In this document: in pieces, positions 14,897 through 22,550 of the stretch
Position numbering within the stretch: position 1 is the stretch's first letter
Layout: the number at the start of each line of letters is the position of its first letter
Assembly (NCBI GenBank): GCA_004557825.1
Contig: SFFL01000013.1
Coordinates: 1-50,242, forward strand
Reading direction: 5' to 3'
DNA length: 50,242 nucleotides
Source of the DNA: Bacteroidales bacterium
GTDB lineage: Bacteria > Bacteroidota > Bacteroidia > Bacteroidales > Muribaculaceae
Made by a program: the position numbers and the translations under genes
The notes under the pieces: generated by a model
What the model was told of the DNA's origin: nothing
The model's input: only the letters and a program-made list of their open reading frames with translations
Database searches by the model: none

Positions 14897-15973
14897 TTAT
14901 CGGGCGAGGAGAGATTCGGGAAGGCGGGCGCCGCGAAGGTAGTCGGCGGCATCCATAGCCTTTTTGCCGGAGGGTTGCAGGCGGAAAATTTCCACGGCTT
15001 TGCCGTCGCCGCACTGGATGGCCAGACGGCCGTCGGTGCTGACGGCGCCGGGAGCTGCGCAGGGTATTCCGTCAATCACTCGCGTGGCAATCACCTTTAG
15101 GTTGAGCAGAGGGGCTGCGTCGGCTTTACCTCCGGCATCGCTGTCGGCGCTGTGTAGCTCTTGGTCTGATGTCTGCGAGGCGGGGGAGGGGTAAAGCTCG
15201 GTCCAGGCGCAGGGGTAGGGGGAGAGGCCACGCACAAGGTTGTGAACCTGCAGGGCCGGGCGGTTCCAGTCGATGCGGCAGGTGTCTTTGAAGATTTTGG
15301 GAGCCGGTGTAGGCTCTTCACCGGCGGTGAGCAGCTGTTCCTGCGGGACAGTGCGCAGGTTTCCGTCGATGATGCGGCGGATTGTGTCAAGCACAAGGTC
15401 GCGCCCCAGCAGCATAAGCCGGTCGTGTACGTCGCCGGCGTTGTCGGTGGGGAGAATGTCGACTTTCTCCTGGGCAATCACGTCACCGGTGTCAATTTCG
15501 TGTTTGAGGAAGAATGTGGTGACGCCGGTGCAGGTGTCGCCGTTGATTACGGCCCAGTTGATGGGGGCTGCGCCGCGATAGCGGGGGAGGAGCGATGCGT
15601 GGAGGTTGAAGGTGCCCAGTGGAGGCATCTGCCATACCGCCTCGGGGAGCATACGGAAGGCGATGACGATGAACAGGTCGGCACCGATGCTGCGCAGTTC
15701 ATCGAGGAATTGCGGGTCTTTGAGTTTGACCGGCTGCAGTACAGGGATGTTGTGCTCCACAGCGTAGCGCTTAACCGGGGATTCAAACAGATGGTGGCCG
15801 CGTCCGGCAGGTTTGTCGGGCATAGTCACCACAGCTGCAACATTGTATCCGGCGTCGACGATTGCGCCGAGGCTTTCTACGGCAAATTCGGGTGTGCCGA
15901 AGAATACTATTTTCAGGTCTTTACCGGGCATATTCAGGTCTTTACCGGGCATATTCAGGACTTTACCGGGCAT
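14897..15973 (-). CDS. fmt: Methionyl-tRNA formyltransferase with triplicated start region
   Basis: Formylates Met on initiator tRNA. The conserved core begins KIVFFGTPEFAVESLG; HASLLPRYRGAAPINWAVINGD holds the Asn/His catalytic region, and HEIDTGDVIAQE contains the catalytic Asp. The C-terminal OB-like domain follows (LQVHNLVRGLSPYPCAW onward). Three ATGs at 15973, 15952 and 15931 each open a copy of a 21-bp repeat encoding MPGKVLN, MPGKDLN and MPGKDLK. Starting at 15931 gives 344 residues without the repeated tail, probably the ancestral start; the longest form is listed. It lies directly downstream of the pseudouridine synthase gene, with no space. Confidence 0.93.
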   Translation of the reverse strand: MPGKVLNMPGKDLNMPGKDLKIVFFGTPEFAVESLGAIVDAGYNVAAVVTMPDKPAGRGHHLFESPVKRYAVEHNIPVLQPVKLKDPQFLDELRSIGADLFIVIAFRMLPEAVWQMPPLGTFNLHASLLPRYRGAAPINWAVINGDTCTGVTTFFLKHEIDTGDVIAQEKVDILPTDNAGDVHDRLMLLGRDLVLDTIRRIIDGNLRTVPQEQLLTAGEEPTPAPKIFKDTCRIDWNRPALQVHNLVRGLSPYPCAWTELYPSPASQTSDQELHSADSDAGGKADAAPLLNLKVIATRVIDGIPCAAPGAVSTDGRLAIQCGDGKAVEIFRLQPSGKKAMDAADYLRGARLPESLLAR

Positions 15974-15979
15974 ATTCAG
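15912..15979. repeat. 21-bp tandem repeat over the fmt start and pseudouridine synthase stop
   Basis: Three copies start at 15912, 15933 and 15954, nearly identical, plus a 5-bp partial fourth. Each carries an ATG for fmt in the same frame. The TGA of the upstream pseudouridine synthase gene falls within the partial copy. The unit length keeps fmt in frame whatever the copy number. Confidence 0.92.
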
Positions 15980-16659
15980 ATGTTTTGGGTTTGAAGTGCG
16001 GCCTGCCAGAGCGGATCGTCGGGCACAGGCGCGGTGATTGAGATAAGCTGCTTGCTCACCGGGTGAACAAACTCAATGTGGCGGGCGATGAGCGAGATGG
16101 AGCCGTCGGGGTTGGAGCGCTTGTCGCCATATTTCAGGTCGCCCTTGATGGGGCAGCCGATGGAGGAAAGCTGCACGCGTATCTGATGTTTGCGGCCGGT
16201 GAGCAGTTCCACCTCTATAAGATGGAAACGGTCGGTCGACCCCAGGAGCCGGTAGCGCAGACGTGCCTCTTTGGCTCCTTCGCGAGCCGAGGAGTAGCAA
16301 ACCGACTTGTTTGTGTCGCCGCCAAGAGTGCGGATGTAGCCGGTGAGTTCGCCCTCCGGTTGTTTGGGTAGATTGCGGGTGAGCGCCCAGTAGGTCTTGT
16401 GCACCTGACCGTTGCGAAACATATCGTTGAGCCGGGTGAGGGCCTTTGATGTTTTGGCGAACACTACGAGGCCGCCAACAGGGCGGTCGAGGCGATGCAC
16501 CACGCCCACAAATACATTGCCCGGTTTGGCATATTTCTCTTTCAGCCAGCGGCGCAGAGTGTCGGCCAGCGGTTCGTCGCCGGTTTTGTCGCCCTGGACG
16601 ATTTCGCCGGGCGCTTTGTTTACCACCACAATGTGGTTGTCTTCGTAGAGTACTTCCAT
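15976..16659 (-). CDS. RluA-family RNA pseudouridine synthase
   Basis: Converts uridine to pseudouridine in rRNA or tRNA. Motif II, VVHRLDRPVGGLVVFAKT, carries the catalytic Asp (about residue 58); RKHQIRVQLSSIGCPIKGDLKYG is the C-terminal family motif. The 227-residue length without an S4 domain matches the short RluA-type enzymes common in Bacteroidetes; the target site cannot be assigned. It lies between the S4 protein gene (21-nt gap) and fmt (no gap), in a minus-strand translation cluster. Confidence 0.9.
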   Translation of the reverse strand: MEVLYEDNHIVVVNKAPGEIVQGDKTGDEPLADTLRRWLKEKYAKPGNVFVGVVHRLDRPVGGLVVFAKTSKALTRLNDMFRNGQVHKTYWALTRNLPKQPEGELTGYIRTLGGDTNKSVCYSSAREGAKEARLRYRLLGSTDRFHLIEVELLTGRKHQIRVQLSSIGCPIKGDLKYGDKRSNPDGSISLIARHIEFVHPVSKQLISITAPVPDDPLWQAALQTQNI

Positions 16660-16680
16660 CGGTGAGAGTATGCAGTGGGG

Positions 16681-17175
16681 TCAGTCGTTGAAATCTGATT
16701 CGTCGAAATCCCAGCCGTTTTCATTGCCGTCGTCAAAGTCCCAGCCATCTTCGCTCTGCCAGGATTCCATCGATGGACCGGCGTAGAAATCATCGGTAAA
16801 TTCGTGGAGCTTGCGCCCTTCGCGCTTGGTGGGGCGGCCAAGCCCTTTGCGGCGGTCGATGAAGCCCTGTGCGCGGATTACGTCGAGCAGGTCGTACTGG
16901 TCTTTTGTTGTGACATTCTCCAGATATTCCGGCACAAGTTTTGCCCCGAGGCGATTCTCAGTGAGGGCCAAAACTTTAAATGAATAAGTAATCGGCGGCT
17001 TGCGCACACGCACCGTCTCGCCCACGTGAATCATCCGCGAGGGTTTTGCCACAACATCGCCTGCGGGAGTGGCTATCATCACACGCCCTTTCTTGCAGGA
17101 GTCGGTGGCCACGGTGCGCGTTTTGAACACACGCACGGCCCAGAGCCATTTGTCGATACGTATTTCGCTTTTCAT
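16681..17175 (-). CDS. S4-domain RNA-binding protein (Hsp15-like)
   Basis: The S4 domain covers about residues 3-65 (IRIDKWLWAVRVFKTRTVATDSCKKGRV), as in Hsp15 proteins that bind stalled 50S subunits with nascent chains. The ATG at 17175 is preferred because its ATGA overlaps the pth stop; an upstream in-frame start would extend into pth. After the core comes an acidic tail with two GWDFD repeats (DGWDFDDGN, NGWDFDES), giving 164 residues against about 130 for E. coli Hsp15. The role in ribosome rescue is inferred from the family. Confidence 0.85.
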   Translation of the reverse strand: MKSEIRIDKWLWAVRVFKTRTVATDSCKKGRVMIATPAGDVVAKPSRMIHVGETVRVRKPPITYSFKVLALTENRLGAKLVPEYLENVTTKDQYDLLDVIRAQGFIDRRKGLGRPTKREGRKLHEFTDDFYAGPSMESWQSEDGWDFDDGNENGWDFDESDFND

Positions 17176-17735
17176 TTGTTGTTGAAATCGCACATAGCCG
17201 TCTGCAGACCTGCAAGCACGGCGGTTTTCACGGCGTCGACGGCGATGTCGACACGGGTGGGGAGCATCTGCCGCTGGTCGAGGGTAAACTGGCCGAGCAC
17301 ATAATCTATCTGGCAGCCGCGGGGAAAGTCGTTGCCTACGCCGAAACGCAGACGCGGGTATGCCTGGGTGCCGAGCATCTGGGCAATGTTCTTAAGCCCA
17401 TTGTGGCCGGCGTCGCTGCCCGAGGGCTTGATGCGGATAGCGCCGAAGGGGAGGGCTATATCGTCGACGAGCACCAGGATGTTGTCGATTTCGATTTTCT
17501 CCTTGTCGCGCCAGTAGCGCACGGCATTGCCCGAGAGGTTCATATATGTTGAGGGCTTGAGGATGGTGAGCTCCTGGTTCTTGAGACGGCCGGAAGCCAC
17601 GTCGCCGTAGCGCTCGGTGGAGAATGTGAGGCCCAGCGAGTCGGCCAGGGCATCGGCAATGCGGAAGCCTATGTTGTGACGTGTGCCTTTGTATTCGTCG
17701 CCGATATTTCCTAAGCCTACGATAAGATGCCGCAT
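17172..17735 (-). CDS. pth: Peptidyl-tRNA hydrolase
   Basis: Cleaves peptidyl-tRNA released from ribosomes, recycling tRNA. The 187-residue protein has GLGNIGDEYKGTRHNIGF with the catalytic His (H20 region), KPSTYMNLSGNAV, and SDAGHNGLKNI. It is the second gene after rplY, a common bacterial pairing, and its stop overlaps the S4 gene start by 4 nt. Confidence 0.96.
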   Translation of the reverse strand: MRHLIVGLGNIGDEYKGTRHNIGFRIADALADSLGLTFSTERYGDVASGRLKNQELTILKPSTYMNLSGNAVRYWRDKEKIEIDNILVLVDDIALPFGAIRIKPSGSDAGHNGLKNIAQMLGTQAYPRLRFGVGNDFPRGCQIDYVLGQFTLDQRQMLPTRVDIAVDAVKTAVLAGLQTAMCDFNNK

Positions 17736-17773
17736 TTAAGTGAATTTGAGATTGAAGGGGTAAATTGAAAGAG

Positions 17774-17815
17774 CGAGAGGATGCCCGGGGCTTGAGGCCT
17801 TGAGGCATCCTCTCG
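17774..17815 (-). terminator. Hairpin between rplY and pth
   Basis: A perfect 12-bp stem, CGAGAGGATGCC (17774-17785) with GGCATCCTCTCG (17804-17815), and an 18-nt GC-rich loop. On the minus strand it is followed by CTCTTTC only, so it may attenuate rather than fully stop readthrough into pth. Confidence 0.6.
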
Positions 17816-17839
17816 TTATGGCAGGATAGGGGAGGGATA

Positions 17840-18499
17840 TTACTCTGCGGAAGCAGCGTCGGCAGCAGCGGCACCGCGGGCGGCGCGGGTGAGCTGAACA
17901 GCGCAGACAACGGCTTCCTTGGGAGTAACCATTTCGAGGCCTTCGAAGTGGAGGTCGCCAATCTGGATGGTCTTGCCCAGGCCGAGGGAGTCGACGTTGA
18001 TTACGAGGCGTTCGGGAATTGCGGTGTAGGGAGCGCGCACTTTGATTTTCTTCATCGAGAGTGTGAGCTTACCACCGGCCTTAACACCTTCGGCGTGGCC
18101 TTCAAGCTGAACGGGCACCGAAATAACCACGGGCTTCTCGGGGGTAACTTCGAGGAGGTCGATATGGAGGATGTTATCTTTTACGGGGTGGAACTGAACT
18201 TCGCGGAGCACTGCGTGGGTCTTGTCGCCGTTTACATCGAGGTTGATGGTGAAAATCTCGGGAGTGTAGATGAGCTTGCGCACAGCTTCGTTGGAGAGGG
18301 TGAGGTCGGTGGTGATGATGCCGCGGCCGTTCTCGATTTCAACGAGCTTCTGCCCGGGTTTGAGAGTGCCCTTGAAAGGAAGTTCTACGGTCTTGCTGCC
18401 ATTGAGCACAGCAGGAATCAGACCTTTTTCGCGGAGAGCTTTGGTAGCTTTCTTGCCAAGCTCAACACGGGGAGTGGCTTTCAGATCAAATGTCTTCAT
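17840..18499 (-). CDS. rplY: 50S ribosomal protein L25 (Ctc form)
   Basis: 5S rRNA-binding ribosomal protein of the long Ctc type, 219 residues. The N-terminal L25 domain covers about residues 1-92, with RVELGKKATKALREKGLIPAVLNG. The TL5/CTC-type C-terminal beta domain reaches to about 200. The final stretch is Ala-rich (RGAAAADAASAE), typical of Bacteroidetes L25. It is first in the minus-strand run with pth and the S4 gene, preceded by a leader of about 105 nt. Confidence 0.95.
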   Translation of the reverse strand: MKTFDLKATPRVELGKKATKALREKGLIPAVLNGSKTVELPFKGTLKPGQKLVEIENGRGIITTDLTLSNEAVRKLIYTPEIFTINLDVNGDKTHAVLREVQFHPVKDNILHIDLLEVTPEKPVVISVPVQLEGHAEGVKAGGKLTLSMKKIKVRAPYTAIPERLVINVDSLGLGKTIQIGDLHFEGLEMVTPKEAVVCAVQLTRAARGAAAADAASAE

Positions 18500-18620
18500 T
18501 TTGCTTAGATGTTTGTGTTACTCAAAATTAAATAAATTAATTTCCCATCACACGAGCCGACAGAGCCTTACGGTCTTCAGCCCAGAGGAGGTGCTTTTTT
18601 GCAAAAGCGCTGCAAAGATA
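18500..18620 (-). promoter_or_regulatory. Promoter box and leader of rplY
   Basis: TAACTTTG-like box TATCTTTG at 18620-18613 on the minus strand, giving a leader of roughly 105 nt, much longer than elsewhere in this window. It contains a GC-rich central segment (AAGACCGTAAGGCTCTGTCGG) and an AT-rich stretch just before the ATG. A ribosomal-protein leader with a regulatory fold is possible; no fold could be proven by eye. Confidence 0.45.
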
Positions 18621-18659
18621 CGAATTTTTTGCTAAACGGCAAAAACAAAATTGGCGGAA

Positions 18660-18737
18660 TTAGCGAAGGTAGCTAATTTAGCTAAAGTAGCTAATTTAGC
18701 TAAAGTAGCTAAGATAGCTAAGGTAGCTGAGGTAGCC
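18660..18737. repeat. 9-bp/18-bp tandem repeat after proS
   Basis: About eight successive 9-bp units of the form GTAGCTAAA, with TTAGCTAAA variants alternating to give an 18-bp higher-order unit. The array starts right after the proS TGA and, read in the proS frame, would encode Ala-Thr-Leu/Ala-Lys-Leu triplets. It lies between proS and the rplY promoter. Confidence 0.88.
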
Positions 18738-18742
18738 GGGGA

Positions 18743-20224
18743 TCAGTAGTTGCGGGCGATGATTACGCGCTGAGCCGAGGGCTTGCCGGTGACCATACAC
18801 TTGCCGGGCGTTTTGTCGCCGTCGAGAGGGATGCAGCGGATTGTGGCCTTGGTCTCATTCTTGATTTTTTCCTCGGTTTCGGGAGTGCCGTCCCAGTGAC
18901 AGAGCAGGAAGCCACCTTTCTCGATTTCCTCCTTGAATTCCTCGTAGGAGTTGACCTCGCGGGTCATTTCCTGGCGGCGCTTCAGAGCCTTGTTGTAGAT
19001 ATTGGTCTGAATTTCTTCGAGGAGGTTCTTGATAAAGGGAGCGATGCCTTCGAGCGGCTCGATCTGCTTCTCGAGGGTGTCGCGACGCATAAGTTCCACG
19101 GTGCCGTTTTCGAGGTCCTTGGGACCGATGGCCAGGCGCACGGGCACACCCTTCAGCTCGTAGTCGGCAAACTTGAAGCCGGGGCGGCGGTTGTCGGCGT
19201 CGTCATACTTCACGCGGATGTCGAGGGCGCGCAGGGCGTCGATGATCGGTTCTACTGCCTTTGTGATGGCCTGGCGCTGCTCGTCGTTCTTGTAGATAGG
19301 CACGATTACCACGTGGATAGGCGCGATGTGGGGAGGGAGCACAAGGCCGTTGTCGTCGCTGTGCGCCATAATCATTGCGCCCATAAGGCGGGTGGATACG
19401 CCCCACGATGTAGCCCATACATATTCGGGCTTGTTGTCCTTGTTGACAAAGGTAACATCGAAAGCCTTGGCGAAGTTCTGACCCAGGAAGTGGCTTGTGC
19501 CCGACTGGAGGGCTTTGCCATCCTGCATCATAGCCTCGATGGTGTAGGTGTCGATGGCACCGGCGAAACGCTCTGTTGCGCTCTTTACGCCGCAGACAAC
19601 GGGGATGCCGAGATATTTTTCTGCGAAGTCGCGGTATACGCCGAGCATCTCTTTGGCCTTGGCCTCAGCCTCCTCGCGGGTGGCGTGGGCGGTGTGGCCT
19701 TCCTGCCAGAGAAATTCGCTGGTACGGAGGAACATACGGGTACGCATCTCCCAGCGCATCACGTTGGCCCACTGGTTGCAGAGGATGGGCAGATCGCGAT
19801 AAGAGTTAATCCAGTTGCGGTAGGTATTCCAGATGATGGTCTCGGAAGTGGGGCGGATAATCAGCTCCTCTTCGAGTTTGGCCTCCGGGTCAACCACCAC
19901 GCCGCTGCCGTTGGGATCGTTTTTGAGGCGGTAGTGAGTGACTACGGCGCACTCTTTTGCGAATCCCTCCACGTGCTCGGCTTCCTTGCAGAGGAAAGAT
20001 TTGGGGATGAGCAGGGGGAAATAAGCGTTCTGAACGCCGGTGGCCTTGAACATTTCGTCAAGGGTATGCTGCATGCGCTCCCAGATGGCATAGCCATAGG
20101 GTTTGATAATCATACAGCCGCGCACGGGCGACTGCTCTGCGAGGTCGGCCTTAACGACGAGGTCGTTGTACCACTGCGAGTAGTTGTCGGCGCGTTTGGT
20201 GAGGTCTTTGAGTTCTTTTGCCAT
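18743..20224 (-). CDS. proS: Prolyl-tRNA synthetase (short, archaeal/eukaryote-like type)
   Basis: Charges tRNA-Pro. The 493-residue length and absence of an editing insertion mark the archaeal-type ProS used in Bacteroidetes. The class II core holds PTSETIIWNTYRNW and RWEMRTRMFLRTSEFLWQEGHTAHA (motif 2), then WATSWGVSTRLMGAMIMAHSDDNG (motif 3 region). An anticodon-binding domain follows, and the C-terminal domain ends in GKCMVTGKPSAQRVIIARNY with the C-terminal Tyr typical of this type. A promoter box lies 28 nt upstream. Confidence 0.97.
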   Translation of the reverse strand: MAKELKDLTKRADNYSQWYNDLVVKADLAEQSPVRGCMIIKPYGYAIWERMQHTLDEMFKATGVQNAYFPLLIPKSFLCKEAEHVEGFAKECAVVTHYRLKNDPNGSGVVVDPEAKLEEELIIRPTSETIIWNTYRNWINSYRDLPILCNQWANVMRWEMRTRMFLRTSEFLWQEGHTAHATREEAEAKAKEMLGVYRDFAEKYLGIPVVCGVKSATERFAGAIDTYTIEAMMQDGKALQSGTSHFLGQNFAKAFDVTFVNKDNKPEYVWATSWGVSTRLMGAMIMAHSDDNGLVLPPHIAPIHVVIVPIYKNDEQRQAITKAVEPIIDALRALDIRVKYDDADNRRPGFKFADYELKGVPVRLAIGPKDLENGTVELMRRDTLEKQIEPLEGIAPFIKNLLEEIQTNIYNKALKRRQEMTREVNSYEEFKEEIEKGGFLLCHWDGTPETEEKIKNETKATIRCIPLDGDKTPGKCMVTGKPSAQRVIIARNY

Positions 20225-20252
20225 TGCAAAACAGTGATTTGTAATTCGGGTG

Positions 20253-20260
20253 CAAAGTTA
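20253..20260 (-). promoter_or_regulatory. -7 box of the proS promoter
   Basis: TAACTTTG on the minus strand, about 28 nt before the proS ATG. The -33 element is weak. Confidence 0.5.
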
Positions 20261-20328
20261 CGAAAAATTTCTTTATTCGTAACGATGCACCCGAAATCTT
20301 ACGTTATTTTGGCTAATGGAGCCTTACA

Positions 20329-22539
20329 TTATTCGTAAATCAGCTCGAAGTCGTCGACCCACATCTTTGAGGGGCCGCCGGTGAAGTAGTCGCCCATCTT
20401 CGATGCGGAAGCCACAACTACGATGTTGCTGGGGCGAACATCGGTGCGCTTGTAGTCGATGGGGATAACGACTTCTACGAGTCCGTCGCCTGCTGTGGCG
20501 GAGTCGAACACATGCTCGCCGTAAGCGATAACCTGTTTGCCATCCTTTTTGAACAGTTCGGTGGTCTTAGTCTTAACCACTACGGGCCATTTCTGACCAT
20601 CGTAGTCGGTCTTGGTGTTGTCGACCAAAGCTATGTAGATGATACCGCGGTCCATATCGCCTTTCTGTACACCATCAACGTTATTTTTATTAACTCGGTC
20701 CACGGTGGCAGGTTCGTATTTCACCCAAACACGCATAGCAGTGGGACGGCTTGTGAAGCTGCGACCCCAGCCAAGTATGCCGTCGGTGCCGTCAGTTTCA
20801 AGGTATTTGCCGACGAAGATATTGCCTGCAGCAAATTTGCCGATACCCAAGAATGCCACGTACTGGCTCTCAAGTTTTGCAGAGGAGTTACCGCTGTGCT
20901 TGATTGAAGTATCTTGAGTGGTGATGTTCTTACTCAATGTAATAGAGCCGTGGTTACCGGTATCCCAGAACATTTCACCGATGGATGCTGCGGGAACCAG
21001 CGCGTTGTCGTTGTTGTCGGTGCACCAGTTTTCCATACCGGCGTTGGAGAGTTGCTCCTCGGGGTCGGTAGTGAATTCCTCGATAGCCGTTGACTCGAAA
21101 CCATCGCAATAGGCTGCGAACTGGTATACGGTAGAGGCGGAGAGGCCAGATACGTTAACCGAGTAGCTTTGACCGGAGGTGAGACCGGTAGCTGTGGAGG
21201 CAACGCGGGTCCACTGCTGTGTGCCTTTCGCGCGATACATAATGCCGTAGGCCGATGCGTCGTCGCGGAGCACGGTGCCGGTGAGTACAGCCTTGCGCGA
21301 GGTGGTGGTCATTGCCGACGGATCGAGCGGAGCGGCCATAACTTTGGCGTTGGTGGGCATCACACGCATTGTGGCGGTGGATGTGCGGTTGTTGTCGTCG
21401 ATTACGGTGATTTTGAATGTGTAATCACCCTCGGCGAGCGAGTTGAGGAATGCAGACTCAAAGTTGAGCTTGATTTCCTGGAAATCGGAATCGGCGTGAG
21501 TATTGAGCACATAGTTGATGCCGGCGGCAGTAAGTGTCTGCTTGATGGCGTCGGTGCAACCGATGATCTCAACGTCGGTAGCGGAGAGAATGCTATTGAG
21601 TGTCTCGCTCTCGATAATCACTTCCTTGATGGCTGTGGAGGCGGCAATCCAGATGGAGCGGCGGGGGAGAGCGCCGATCATTCCGCTCACGGGAGCGGCG
21701 AGGTCGAAGTTGATACCATAGATTGAGGGAGCCGAGGTAATCTCGTAGGTGTCTTCAACCTCTACTTCCGTAGCATCGACTTCAATGGTGATGAATGCAC
21801 CGCCGATGGCTTCTTCCTCCTTATCGGTGTGTTTTACGTTGATGCAGTATTCAGTAGCACGCTTCACTTCCTGATCGGCGGCAACTAAGGTACCGGTCTT
21901 GGTGAAGTCCTTGCCGTCGGAGGCGAGTTTGCCACGAAGAGTGTAGACAAGATTCTTGGAGCGCGAGTTGGTCATAAAGTAACCTTTGGCTCCGGCGGTG
22001 ATTTTCTCCGAGTCGAAGGTGAGGACACCGTCGCGGGTGCCGGTGGCTTTGTCGTGGCCCACTTCAAGGGTAATGTCGTTGAGCAGCGTAGCTACTTTAT
22101 CGTCGATCTTTACCGACACGAGTGTGTTGGCAATCTTACATTCGATATTTACCTGAGTGGCGGAGCCCTTGGTGATGGTGAATTCCTGACGCCCTTTGAA
22201 GTAGCGGCTATCCCAGGAAGCCGACACGGAGTCGCCGGCCCATGCTTCGGCGATGTAATTGCCGCTGAGAAGCATAATGCCTGTGGGAGGTATTTCGTCG
22301 ATGCCGTTGAACTTCTTCACGGCACCTGTGGAGTTGGAAATCCAGATGAGTGCTGACTTGTTCAGCTCGTCGTTGGTTTCGCCGGCGCGGCTAACCACAG
22401 CCACGTCGGAATTGACGGTGGCTTTAAGCATCAGTCGGCCTTCACCGTCGCCCTCGGTCTCCGGCATAAATGTGTCGGAGCAGGCAGAAAGCGCAGCTAC
22501 GGCCATCAGAGAGGCACAATATTTGATATATTTTTTCAT
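20329..22539 (-). CDS. DUF4493/PCMD lipoprotein (736 aa)
   Basis: Predicted surface or outer-membrane lipoprotein. The lipobox LSAC puts the lipidated Cys at residue 20, followed by S-D-T. The DUF4493 domain covers about residues 32-250 (GEGRLMLKATV, AEAWAGDSVSASWDSRYFKGRQEFTI, IECKIANTLVSVKID). A second beta domain ends in YTFKITVIDDNNRTSTATMRV (about 270-400). A fibronectin-like segment follows (about 405-490, SGLSASTVYQFAAYCDG). The C-terminus from NAGMENW to WVDDFELIYE resembles the putative carbohydrate metabolism domain (PCMD), a jelly-roll-like fold. It is the third of three paralogues in one minus-strand operon. A glycan-binding or surface-structure role is inference only. Confidence 0.8.
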   Translation of the reverse strand: MKKYIKYCASLMAVAALSACSDTFMPETEGDGEGRLMLKATVNSDVAVVSRAGETNDELNKSALIWISNSTGAVKKFNGIDEIPPTGIMLLSGNYIAEAWAGDSVSASWDSRYFKGRQEFTITKGSATQVNIECKIANTLVSVKIDDKVATLLNDITLEVGHDKATGTRDGVLTFDSEKITAGAKGYFMTNSRSKNLVYTLRGKLASDGKDFTKTGTLVAADQEVKRATEYCINVKHTDKEEEAIGGAFITIEVDATEVEVEDTYEITSAPSIYGINFDLAAPVSGMIGALPRRSIWIAASTAIKEVIIESETLNSILSATDVEIIGCTDAIKQTLTAAGINYVLNTHADSDFQEIKLNFESAFLNSLAEGDYTFKITVIDDNNRTSTATMRVMPTNAKVMAAPLDPSAMTTTSRKAVLTGTVLRDDASAYGIMYRAKGTQQWTRVASTATGLTSGQSYSVNVSGLSASTVYQFAAYCDGFESTAIEEFTTDPEEQLSNAGMENWCTDNNDNALVPAASIGEMFWDTGNHGSITLSKNITTQDTSIKHSGNSSAKLESQYVAFLGIGKFAAGNIFVGKYLETDGTDGILGWGRSFTSRPTAMRVWVKYEPATVDRVNKNNVDGVQKGDMDRGIIYIALVDNTKTDYDGQKWPVVVKTKTTELFKKDGKQVIAYGEHVFDSATAGDGLVEVVIPIDYKRTDVRPSNIVVVASASKMGDYFTGGPSKMWVDDFELIYE

Positions 22540-22550
22540 AGCTGTCTTTA

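Noticed and set aside
18660..18737. CRISPR array at the 9-bp repeats
   Set aside because: Units are adjacent without unique spacers, far too short, and no cas genes are present.
18896..20338. A 480-residue open frame on the plus strand opposite proS
   Set aside because: It is fully antisense to a clear prolyl-tRNA synthetase and shows no family motif or promoter; long antisense frames are expected from the codon bias of GC-rich genes.
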